Assembly (NCBI RefSeq): GCF_000304475.1
Contig: NC_018941.1
Coordinates: forward strand, 1,421,492-1,485,491
DNA: 64,000 nucleotides
Source: Kazachstania africana CBS 2517
Taxonomy: Eukaryota; Ascomycota; Saccharomycetes; Saccharomycetales; Saccharomycetaceae
Reading direction: 5' to 3'
A program made the translations under genes and the position numbers. The notes under the pieces were generated by a model that worked only from the letters and a program-made list of their open reading frames with translations, was not told the DNA's origin and made no database searches. The stretch's first letter is position 1, and the number at the start of each line of letters is the position of its first letter. This document shows, piece by piece, positions 50,201 through 60,906 of the stretch.

Positions 50201-51643
50201 CTGAGAGACTGCGTGCTCGTTATATGAACAACAGAGTCGGTGCAATAGTCAAGGCATATTTAAATAATACCAAGTCAGGGAAGGCGGTTTTCTTCTTTAC
50301 AAACAAAAAGAAGATGGGAGCTGTCTACGGAGCATTTTCCGATGATGACCGTGTTGTAATGGTGTCTTCTGACACTGAGAAGGAGAGGGAGATTGAGATT
50401 TTTCAAGACTTTGAGGATCCATTTTCTTCTACTAGAATTATTTTTGGCACCAAGCTTATTTCAAATGGTTTGGATTGCCCCGCGGTTGCTTTGGTAGTAT
50501 TAGTTGAATAGTCGGTGACCGCCATTGATTATTTACAAATGGTAGGGAGGATCAGGACAACTGGGCTGATGGTTAATTTGGTTGCGCAGGACAAGCCTCC
50601 CATGGCAGACTCAAGTTAAGAATTTCTGACGTTGAAAACCATGGATATGAAGGTTTGTCCTAGTTTGATTGTTTCGAGTTTTTACAGGTTAGAATACAAA
50701 GGGCATGAAATGTGTTGTAATCAGAACCACGAAAGAGATACGGACAAAATCCTAAGTTTAAGAGAGGCCCTAAAATATGTTCACAGGGAGGATGAGATCG
50801 ATTGCGCAGGTGGAGCATACAGGTTACCAGATAATTGTAGTAAGCTTGAAAACGCCCTTTTTGATTCGTCTACAGGTTTGTTGAAGAATTCCATAGACAT
50901 GATTTTAGATTTGGCTGATGTTTCTGTAATAAGAAAGCTTTTCCTGGGGACCTCTGCCAAGGACCTTCTTATTTGGGGTGAGGAGTTAAGTGGCAGTATG
51001 TGTCACGAATGCTTTTTTTTCAAAGAGGACTGTGCTTGTGAGAGAGAGGTAGGAAAAGTTGCGGGTGCCCTAATTGCTGAGTTTCTGTTATTGATGAAGT
51101 TGGAGGTGAAAGCTCTTTATAGATTTCATTTTACACTTCTCATGGAGAGACAGGCAGTGGCGTTCCTTCACAAAGTGTTGGGAACCTTGGCACCCTTCAG
51201 CTATGAATTTAATATCATGGATAATAAATGCCGTTTGAACATTGTGTCGCACATATGGACTCTGCTGATTACGACCCTCTTGTAGAATTTAAGATGGGAT
51301 TGAAGGGAGTGGTTACAAAGCACGTCGATATTATCGGACTGGTCTTTGATAATATAGTTGAGGACATTCCTACTGTATACCTTGGTTTAGGAAATTTTAT
51401 CGGGGAGACATTCAGAATTGTGAAGAAGCATAAGGAATCTCAGAAAGAAGCAACCGCCGGTTGTTTTTGCTCGTTAAAAAGAATTACCTTTTGAAGGTGA
51501 TGGGTTGCCTGTTCAATATTAAAAGGACACAGAGTACCGGGGCAATACGTCAATCCCATGTAGCTTCAGAACAGCAGGAGATTTTCATGTTGGTGTTGTG
51601 GCATGTGCTTGAGGCACAAGCTCGATCGGGATATAGTGAATAA
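47255..51643 (+). pseudogene. Decayed RecQ-like (telomere-linked type) SF2 helicase gene
   Basis: This is a 4.4-kb plus-strand relic. From 49150 to 51285 one frame is preserved and broken only by stops at 49564 (TAG), 50185 (TGA), 50509 (TAG), 50617 (TAA) and 51283. Upstream (47255-49148) and downstream (51228-51643) the coding sense changes frame several times. The preserved part carries SF2 helicase motifs in order: AFGKS (I, near 49670), IFDEAHDLW (II, near 49978), LSAKLPEW (III), GTKLISNGLDCPAV (V, near 50446) and QMVGRIRTTG (VI, near 50540). A GHSIATHREIYG segment (near 49323) and a Cys-rich block CHECFFFKEDCAC (near 51003) flank the helicase. This layout resembles fungal subtelomeric RecQ-like helicases; family rank is inference. 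A partial second copy is at 55465-56070. Confidence 0.75.
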
Positions 51644-52082
51644 GATATCTCCAGGCGGAGGCCATCAGTGACCTGCGTCAGTCGGTAGAATTTGTCGTCT
51701 GATCCTATTGATTTTCTGTTATTCGATGTGCTGTATTCATCTACGACTACCAATCTTTTTTCCGTCGGTTTCCTGTCAAGATACCTGGAACTTTCCCGTA
51801 CTTTTTTTATTTTCGATAAGATAGATTGTCTTCGTTGTTAGTAACTAAGTGAAATATAAAATTTTTATTTCCAAAGAAAACATTCTACTGATTGAAGTGA
51901 CTGTTTAATCTTATTATTCTTAGGTTAACCTTGGTACGCTACCGACAGCACGAACTTGATGGGGTTCATAATGAAAGCAATGAAAACCAAAAAAAACGGG
52001 AAAAGATAAAAACATGGAGCAATAAACAATTCAGATATATGACCTCTAAAGCATTATATATTAGTCGACAGCTTCACTTCAG
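51644..52082. other. Helicase relic to dehydrogenase intergenic region
   Basis: This 0.44-kb AT-rich stretch has no gene and no motif I can name. Confidence 0.5.
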
Positions 52083-53192
52083 CTAATGAGGCATTACCGC
52101 GACCAACTTTTCGGCTGAATTTCTTTCATATTTTAAGTCATCCATGATTTCAATCATGCCTTCTAGACCGTTCTTGTAGACCTTTATTGGTATATGATGA
52201 AGTGTTCCATCCAGAAAAAGTCTATTACTAACTTTAACGAATTCAATGAGTGATTTTCTATAACTCTGATCAGCTGGAATTATCAAGTCACTAACTTCGA
52301 CAACTACACCAAATGCAGAGTGAAGGATAGTGTAGTCCACTGTGACATTGGATTTTCTGATTCCAGATCTGATATCATCTTGAGATAGCATTAGTAGATT
52401 GAGAAGAGTTGCTTTTTCGTCGTCTGAAGAGCATTCGTAAACTTGATTTACAGTCTCTTTACTAGAGACACAATCTATCAGATGTTTGAAATTAGTGTAC
52501 TTGGCTTTGATCTTGGCAAGAACACCAGGATCGTGATGGTCAAAGATATCATCTGCACTATATTTTTTCAACAATGGCTCATTTTTCTTTGAGACAGTAA
52601 CAACAATTTTGCTATAGCCGTTGAATGCATGTATTAACTGAATCAATACCTGACCAACAGCAGTGGTTCCCCCCCCCCAAATCAAGATTGGGAAAGAATT
52701 TTGTGGCTCCCTAGGTGTCGTATACTTTAGATTAAAATGGTGGAATAGTAACGCGCCTGCAGTGTACCATGAAGTACCAATACTAGCAGCCCCTCCATAA
52801 GTAGTAATTGGACCCTCTAGAAATATAGGAGAGTCACTTAATTTTACCTTTCTTGGAAGGTGCATTGACAGTTTCGTATCGACAGCAACGTATTCTTCGA
52901 AAGCACCATTTTCTGGGCTTCGAAGAGAGCCACCCTGCACGTAAGAAGATATAACATCTCCGCTATGAAAATCTGAACTGTTCATATTTGGACCCAATTT
53001 GGTAATTTCGCCAACAACACCATTGTCCAGTATTGCGTGATCTGCACTCCACTGAAACTCAGCGTTTTTCCAATCAACTGGATTGCCACTCACTGCTATT
53101 GTCTTTAAAAGAGCCTGTCCAACTTCTAACCTTGGCAAAGGAAGAGCTAATTGAATAACTACCTTTTTACCCACACCTTTAACTGCCTTCAT
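52083..53192 (-). CDS. Zinc-independent medium-chain dehydrogenase, YCR102C/YLR460C type
   Basis: This 369-residue protein belongs to the quinone-oxidoreductase branch of medium-chain dehydrogenases, closest in feel to S. cerevisiae YCR102C, YLR460C and YNL134C. It starts MKAV and has the GroES-like fold with GNPVDWKN and NGAFEEYVAVDTK, then a Rossmann fold with IWGGGTTAVGQVLIQL (about residues 169-184). It ends VYKNGLEGMIEIMDDLK. NADPH-dependent reduction of quinones or enals is the likely chemistry; the substrate is unknown. A run of ten C on the plus strand (52669-52678) encodes the Gly triplet of the nucleotide loop and leaves one more residue than the WGGATAVG of the relatives. It lies tandem to, and downstream of, the OYE gene. 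Confidence 0.88.
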   Translation of the reverse strand: MKAVKGVGKKVVIQLALPLPRLEVGQALLKTIAVSGNPVDWKNAEFQWSADHAILDNGVVGEITKLGPNMNSSDFHSGDVISSYVQGGSLRSPENGAFEEYVAVDTKLSMHLPRKVKLSDSPIFLEGPITTYGGAASIGTSWYTAGALLFHHFNLKYTTPREPQNSFPILIWGGGTTAVGQVLIQLIHAFNGYSKIVVTVSKKNEPLLKKYSADDIFDHHDPGVLAKIKAKYTNFKHLIDCVSSKETVNQVYECSSDDEKATLLNLLMLSQDDIRSGIRKSNVTVDYTILHSAFGVVVEVSDLIIPADQSYRKSLIEFVKVSNRLFLDGTLHHIPIKVYKNGLEGMIEIMDDLKYERNSAEKLVAVMPH

Positions 53193-53467
53193 CGAGAGTA
53201 GTATTATGTTCTATAAGTTTATTAGTATATTCCAACTTTTTGGTGAATACAGATTTTCAGTGCCCTTTATTGAACATATTTGTTCCGTTCGAAGATAGAG
53301 GTCTAAAAAGATGTTTTAGGAAGCACACGCTCGTGTACTAAGACAAGCATGCAGAACATGTATTCTCCAGTTGCGTCAGGGGTAGGAATATTAAAATGCT
53401 TTGTAAGCACAGCAACCAAAGTTATTCTAAGAGGTTCTATATAAATATATCTTTTCTATAAAAAAAA
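53193..53467. promoter_or_regulatory. Promoter region of the dehydrogenase gene
   Basis: This 275-bp spacer between the OYE stop and the dehydrogenase start is too long for a shared transcript in yeast and should hold the dehydrogenase promoter. No exact Yap-type site was seen. Confidence 0.4.
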
Positions 53468-54721
<1,254 letters not shown>

Positions 54722-54776
54722 TTAAAGCTGAATAATCATCAAGACCTTCTATAATATACTGAGTACATGAACAGAC

Positions 54777-54784
54777 TTACGTAA
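54777..54784. promoter_or_regulatory. Yap-type palindromic site of the OYE gene
   Basis: TTACGTAA is a full palindromic Yap-family (AP-1-like) response element. It lies about 107 bp before the OYE ATG. OYE2 and OYE3 are Yap1-regulated in S. cerevisiae, so a stress-inducible promoter is likely. Confidence 0.7.
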
Positions 54785-55464
54785 TTCCTGGGGTTCTCTT
54801 GCTTACATAAGGCGGTCTCACTCCTTTTTTTTGTCTTTTTTTCTCTGACAGTGGCGGGCGGAGTCGTTCGGGTTAGAAAGTTCCTGTTGTAGTGAATGCC
54901 CTCGAGACCCTTTTTGATTTTCTGTCCCTCTTCTCTCTGCTTTCCGATAATGAAAATAACACAGTGTGATTTGTTTGTGGCCTTCGAGAAAATACTGAAA
55001 GGCAAGAAACGACAAGTGACGTTTCGTAGAAATTAGCTGGCATCAGAAGAGAAAGGAACGATATGGGAAGTCACATAAAATCCCACTCGTAATCTGAAAG
55101 AACATTTTCCCAAGCTGTTCATCATAATCGTAGAAGCTTAACTTTCAGGTTATACAAGCGCGCCTGCTACACCTGAAAGCGTGTGTTGGCCAAATCTTTA
55201 GACACCTTGACTATGCCACTCTCCGAAAAATGGCCAGCTATTTGTTTATTTTGTCAAGTAGTGGACATTTACTACCCAGCAGATCGTACTGCTTTCTTAT
55301 ATTGATAATATCATGTCAGAGAAAACGATGTTACCTGCCTTCTCTTCCAATATGTCATACCGAATATTTTTCCACTGTGATTTTTGTAAAAGGAAAAATA
55401 GATTTGTCTTCTTTGCTCTTGATTCTGCGCTCCTGAGGATCTCGACGAACCATCTTCTAGCTTG
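54785..55464. other. Upstream of OYE
   Basis: This 0.68-kb stretch has no supported gene. It contains short T-runs (near 54828-54843) and the distal OYE promoter. Nothing else is recognisable. Confidence 0.5.
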
Positions 55465-56070
55465 AACCTATTCAGTTACCGTACCATCTTATTTCAGAAA
55501 GATTTGATAATATATGCTCCTTTTATCAAATGTTCAGAACTGGAACCATGATTGCCAACAATTAGCTACCTCAAGCGAGTTAATGAGCTTCTCCAGTATT
55601 CGAATTGATATATAACGTTGTTGTTAAGGAGGCCCACAAAAAATCACCCAAGGTTTTCATACTTGATGTCGACAGACAATTTGTCATTGTCAAAGGCCAC
55701 ACTATGTCAATTTGGTTACATTAGGAAGATGAGAAAAGGTTTGCATAATGAATTCGAGAGATCTGTGACGTCTTTAGCTGAACATCTGGTGTTCTCAGAT
55801 GTCACCACTGCATTCAATGCTACTCTCGGAAACTTCACTTTGAATTACCTCCCACCATACTGCTAATAGTGCACGTTCTATCTATGAAGTTGTTTCTGCT
55901 GAATGAGTTCCTAAAGTCACTACTCAGTGGAGAAGATCCTAGGATGTTGAATGTGAACATACCAAAAACTCGAGCAACTTGATTATTGATGTGATAAACA
56001 AAGGTTCTAATGGCAACATTGGTGTATTACATTTCGTTTTCCTTTTGTAGATTACAAAGTCAGTATTTAT
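55465..56070 (+). pseudogene. Partial second copy of the helicase relic (N-terminal part)
   Basis: This plus-strand segment aligns with 48100-48720 of the helicase relic in the same order and orientation. Shared DNA includes GTTCTCAGATGTCACCACTG against TTTCTCAGATGTCACTACTG, and GAATTGATATATAA against AAATTGATATATAA. Its clearest open piece, 55618-55866, encodes VTSLAEHLVFSDVTTAFNATL. The copy is broken by several stops and lacks the helicase motifs. It is diverged from the larger relic, so it is not a recent duplication. Confidence 0.75.
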
Positions 56071-58878
56071 CTGTTAGTGGTTGCTCCAGGCGTTGAATGA
56101 AACCTGAAACGGTTAGAGACTCAATAACATTAAAGTAGCTAGTAAATGAACTATTACTACAAGCAGGCATATTTTAGCAACAGAACGTAAATATGAATCA
56201 ATAGAACGATTTTTCTTAACTCTCTCATACAGAGAGAACTATCATCAAATGTACTTTTCCGTAATATTTGATGTCTACTTATATACTTTATTATATCGAA
56301 GAGAATTGACTTCTTTTGTATATTGAATAACTCTGAATTAGATGAAGTCCTAGGCTATTTGACTCGTATTAATAGTGGAGGATAGGTTCTAGCTTCCTGA
56401 TTGGATATCTTTCAACATTTTATATTTAGTTCCGTAATCAGGAATGATGTCTACAATTATCAAAAGTGCGCGACTTCTTTATGTAAATTATGGGAAAATG
56501 AGCTCACCGTAGTTGCAACGGAATAACTTTTATCTAGTGATCTCTTGATGATATAAAAATAAAAAGTGAGCCTGACAAAGAAGCTCATAGTTTAGTATCG
56601 GAAGATTTTTCCAAGGAAAGATTGCAAATTGAGTTCTTTCCTGAACGTTCCTGTTAATATATTCCAACAGCTATTGCAAAAATCATATCTCAAGACGGAA
56701 GAATGGACATAGGTTTCTGTAATATTCAAAATTGTGTCAATGCTATTAGAGATGCAGCTAAGAAGGCTATATGTGTAGACATACAAAAGCTTTACGAAAA
56801 TAAGTATTGTACAATAAAACTCATCCATGATTGGGCTAGTTAATTGATAAGTCAAATGATAAAGCAATTCTCAGACTTAAGTTATTCTACAAGATACCAT
56901 TAAAAAAAGTTGCTACCTCAACAATGACCCAGGCTGACCGGGATGAGAGACTGATCAAGATTGTTTTCCCAAATCGTTTTGAAAAAAGGTTCTTTTGGGC
57001 ATATATTTTTTCTCAAATGCATAAAACTGTTCGGCCCTCGTTCATACTTATATAATCCATTATAACATTACTAATATTGAGTGTCCTCAAGTAGAGGGCC
57101 TTTTGTGAAAAGAAGAGTGCTTCAAACTTTGCAATAATCTCAGTAGTGACCATTAGCATCCAGAATCGAAATAATAGTTTCGTATAACCACAAAGCTCAT
57201 TGAACAAGATTTTGATGCTTCCAAGAAAATACTGCCTTTCTGAAGCTACCGATATCTTGGTTCTATGTTATTATTAAAGAATTAAATACAGAAAAGATCG
57301 TAGTCAAGTTAAAGCTCTTTGATCTGTTAAAGTAAAAAATATACACGTAACACGACTTACAAAAATTGAGATTGAATTGTGGTTATCGGTATCTCACAAT
57401 TATGGAACTGATGGATAATTTGGCTGTAAGGTTGTCCGATTTTCCATCTTTCTAGCCCTGTGGTTCTGAACAAGTTCCTTCCTGCTTTTTCAACCCGCCT
57501 CTGAAAATGTAAAGCTTTGTGACATTAAGAAGCGCATCTAAAGCGGAAATTATTAATCCACCAGTACCTAAGTATTACCAAAATTGTTTTACCTTCACCA
57601 CCGAGTAAGTAACATTTATCTATAAGTAGTGTACACCTACCAGATTAGATAAATGTGAAAAGCAAAATCTAACTCCTGTTAAATTCTTCCTCAAATTCAT
57701 TCCTTTTACAAAGATTGAAAAGCAAAGACAAAATACTTCAAGAATATGACATCGACGTTTAGATCTACATTCAATAGTGAGTTAGACATCACTCGTATCT
57801 GTGCTGCAATAATCTATTATTGAACATGCTGGGACATGTTTTTCAGCCGATTCTATCTTTGGCCCCAGCTAGAATCCATCCTGTAGAGAAGGCTTTTCTC
57901 TACTTGAGCTACTAAGTTCTGCTCCGCCAATGGAGGAGTTACTAGCCACTGATACCACTTTTTGAGTCATGACACTCATCCTGATAATCTCGGTACTTTG
58001 GGAAGAACTCTCCACAATGAAGGTTTGGTTTTTGACCACCCTGGGTGGCGCTAACAATCTATTAAAGAATACGAGCGCCATTGCTATGAAAGAATGGGAG
58101 GCAACCAGCAGAACAATCGGCAGCGAAGAGTTCAGTGTCACAGGTACGCCAGCATATACGTAGCACAACATATGTGGTTACAGAATTTATCGTTCGAACG
58201 TCTCCTTTTGGCATTCAGAGCAACGTCTTACCAAATGTGGTTTACGTTTATCGGTGATACAGTCTACTTAGATGGGCTAAACAAGACAAAAAACGATATC
58301 ACTTTTTTGTCAGATATTCTCAGTTTAATGAAGTGCACGGACGGCCAGACGAGTTACACGATAAGTCTATGAAAAGCACTACGAGTGGCGAAGACACAAT
58401 AACCCTACTAAAATATTGGTGCTGAAGCAAATGTTCCGATTCGTTATTCATAAGTGAAAAAAGTGAAAACATTTCACAAAATTCGGGAAAAGCTTACGTA
58501 AGGATTTTTAAGAAGCTAGCTGACAGAGAAAGTGATTTGGTTAGGAAACAGTGCTGATGATAATGTCTTGTTGAACATACTTTTGCCGTATTAGCTAACT
58601 CTCTTTTTTGTATTTAATACACATACCGTATCATTCAATTCTTTTTCAATGTTGACCATACTTGATTGCTAATAAGTACAAAGCACAATGCGTTTTGTTA
58701 AGAGTACATAGTTCTATATCTTATACGTGATTTACCCTGTAAGTATGGTGAAAATAAGATAATTATATTCCTTAACTACTAAAATTGCTGCAAAAGGCTC
58801 AAGTATAGTCACCGCGAGAAAGGTTGACCTATTTCTCAGTACAAAAACCGTCTTCTACTATTTAGAAAAATTCCCCAA
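56071..58878. other. Long gap with possible decayed coding segments
   Basis: No intact gene is supported in 2.8 kb. At about 56655-56842 the plus strand has a 60-codon open piece with protein-like content (for example DIQKLYENKYCTIKLIHDW) flanked by stops. At 58171-57869 the minus strand has a 100-codon frame with one hydrophobic segment (LPIVLLVASHSFIAMALVFF) then a polar tail, perhaps the end of a decayed membrane protein. Neither matches a family I know. Confidence 0.4.
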
Positions 58879-60906
58879 TTAATCGATAACCTCTTTAATA
58901 ATCGTCCGAAATTCAGCTTCACGGGACAATTTGAAGTTCTCGTTGTAAATAGAAAATACTAAATCTTTGAAGGAAAATGTTTCAAGACCCATTTTTTCAT
59001 CTTGGATCCTTTGTCGTGCAACTGACGCAGCTTTGGCCATACGAGTGAACGTTGCTTTCCACGTCGCTGCAAATAAGAGAATAGATATCAAATACTGAGA
59101 TTGCCGCAGAGTCTTACTCGAATCTTGTGACTCAGGCTCCATTAATTTATTCAATATTGATTCAAACTTACGTGTGACAAAGAGAGAAGAGAATGCTTCT
59201 CCTTTGTCTGAGGTTAGATTTTCGAAAAAAGACAGCCTCTCAGCAGATTCATTGAATTGCGTTCCTTGAACAGTTGTGATGAGTAAAAGAGCTACATCGT
59301 ATGCCTGATGTATTGTGCGTAACGTTAATGGGGATACTAAATATAAGCTATGATTAAGATAAAGTGTTTGCAGATCTTCATCCCTAGATGAGCGAAGTGC
59401 CAAAGGCGCATTACATGGCGCTATAATAGTGGCAGTACACAGCGATATTGATATTAATGAGGTTTTAAGAAACTCATTAATAGTGGATATGGAGGTGCCG
59501 GTGAGATACTTTATTTTAAGGTGATATAGGGATGTCAGTATTCCTAGCACGTGTGAGAGAAAAAACACGTCATACTTATCCACAACTAGTGCATATTCCA
59601 GATTTGTATAAAATTTGAGTGGTAAAAAATGCTCCTCTACAAACCGAAGATATTCATTTATTAGTTCGTTCAGGTAAATCAAACGCATGTTGGAAAGCTG
59701 ATCGATATAGTTCACAGAAAGCCTTAAAAATAGTTTTAATATCCTGCTTCTTCTTTCATTCTTCTTGTCAGTTGCATCAATATTAACATTTTGGTCAAAT
59801 ACTCTACCTAAATGAAGGTATGTGGAAGATATACATAATGGCTTACCATAGTGAATGGATGTAGTAACATCCACCAATAGAGCCCAATAAAATAGATGTT
59901 TTAGGCAATTTATATCACCAACAGAAGCTTGCATGCCAAAATACCACTTATCTACATCATATAACCCGATTGTCGTACAGCAATTGATTAAGGTAGAAAC
60001 TGTATACAAAATATCATCTGAATTATCCCAAAAATTTCTCTTTTCGTAGAAGGATTTATAAAAATAACGCAGTAGCAAGAACTGTGCTTTTTCAACTCCA
60101 AAAGAACCATTTGAGTTTGACACCATTTCCAAAAAACTTGCAATCATTGATGGTACCATCTTAGGACGTGCAAAACAATAGACCTGAAGAATTATTGCGA
60201 TCTTGAATATATTATTATTTTCTGGCACTAAAATTTGATAAAGTGTTAACTGGGTAGCATTTGTACTATTTGTAGCGCCATATAAAAAGTATTTATCAAA
60301 TTCCTCAAAAATTTTCTCTTCATCTAGAAAGGACGTCATTTCATGAAGTGGATTATTGAAAAAGTCTTTTATTCCTGTCTTCATATCATTATAATTCGGC
60401 AAAGAGCTGCATAAAGAATTGAGAACACTTTCAGAAACAGCTAATGGAATAAAGTCCACAAAATGTTTGGCATCATTAGCGGTACGTTCAATATCTTCAT
60501 ATACTTTAATCACACTTTCCCATATGCCTCGAAACTCTCTTACAAAGTAGTCATCAGGACCCTGTATTTCATTCATATATGACGTTAAACCATATCGGAT
60601 CATCCGTTTATCATCTGAATTGATAATTAGGTAGTTTGATACATCATGCTTGGCTGAGATTATATCAGAATCTTCCATGGTTGGTGAAGAATGGCAGACT
60701 GTGCTGAAAAGAGACTCAAGTTCCTGGATTCTTCCCAGTAATTTTAAATTAGGTAGTCCACTAAAGAGATCATCTTCTCTTAGGTCAAAATTATAACTCT
60801 CTACATAAACACATTTAGGCAATTTTCTCTTTGTACACTGCCCGCACACTGGCTTGGTTTTGTCACATTTGAGCTTCCTTTTTCTGCAAAATACACATGA
60901 CTTCAT
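58879..60906 (-). CDS. Zn2Cys6 fungal-type transcription factor
   Basis: This 675-residue predicted nuclear regulator has a Zn2Cys6 binuclear cluster at the very N-terminus: Cys4, Cys7, Cys14, Cys21, Cys24 and Cys32 (C-x2-C-x6-C-x6-C-x2-C-x7-C), with the basic RKRKLKCDK between. A short linker and a possible dimerisation coiled coil (about 52-68, LLGRIQELESLF) follow. A long helical middle region resembles the fungal transcription-factor homology domain. Such factors bind CGG half-sites. I cannot assign an orthologue in S. cerevisiae. It is the only regulator in the right-hand accessory region, and its targets could include the nearby oxidoreductases; that is inference. Confidence 0.88.
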   Translation of the reverse strand: MKSCVFCRKRKLKCDKTKPVCGQCTKRKLPKCVYVESYNFDLREDDLFSGLPNLKLLGRIQELESLFSTVCHSSPTMEDSDIISAKHDVSNYLIINSDDKRMIRYGLTSYMNEIQGPDDYFVREFRGIWESVIKVYEDIERTANDAKHFVDFIPLAVSESVLNSLCSSLPNYNDMKTGIKDFFNNPLHEMTSFLDEEKIFEEFDKYFLYGATNSTNATQLTLYQILVPENNNIFKIAIILQVYCFARPKMVPSMIASFLEMVSNSNGSFGVEKAQFLLLRYFYKSFYEKRNFWDNSDDILYTVSTLINCCTTIGLYDVDKWYFGMQASVGDINCLKHLFYWALLVDVTTSIHYGKPLCISSTYLHLGRVFDQNVNIDATDKKNERRSRILKLFLRLSVNYIDQLSNMRLIYLNELINEYLRFVEEHFLPLKFYTNLEYALVVDKYDVFFLSHVLGILTSLYHLKIKYLTGTSISTINEFLKTSLISISLCTATIIAPCNAPLALRSSRDEDLQTLYLNHSLYLVSPLTLRTIHQAYDVALLLITTVQGTQFNESAERLSFFENLTSDKGEAFSSLFVTRKFESILNKLMEPESQDSSKTLRQSQYLISILLFAATWKATFTRMAKAASVARQRIQDEKMGLETFSFKDLVFSIYNENFKLSREAEFRTIIKEVID

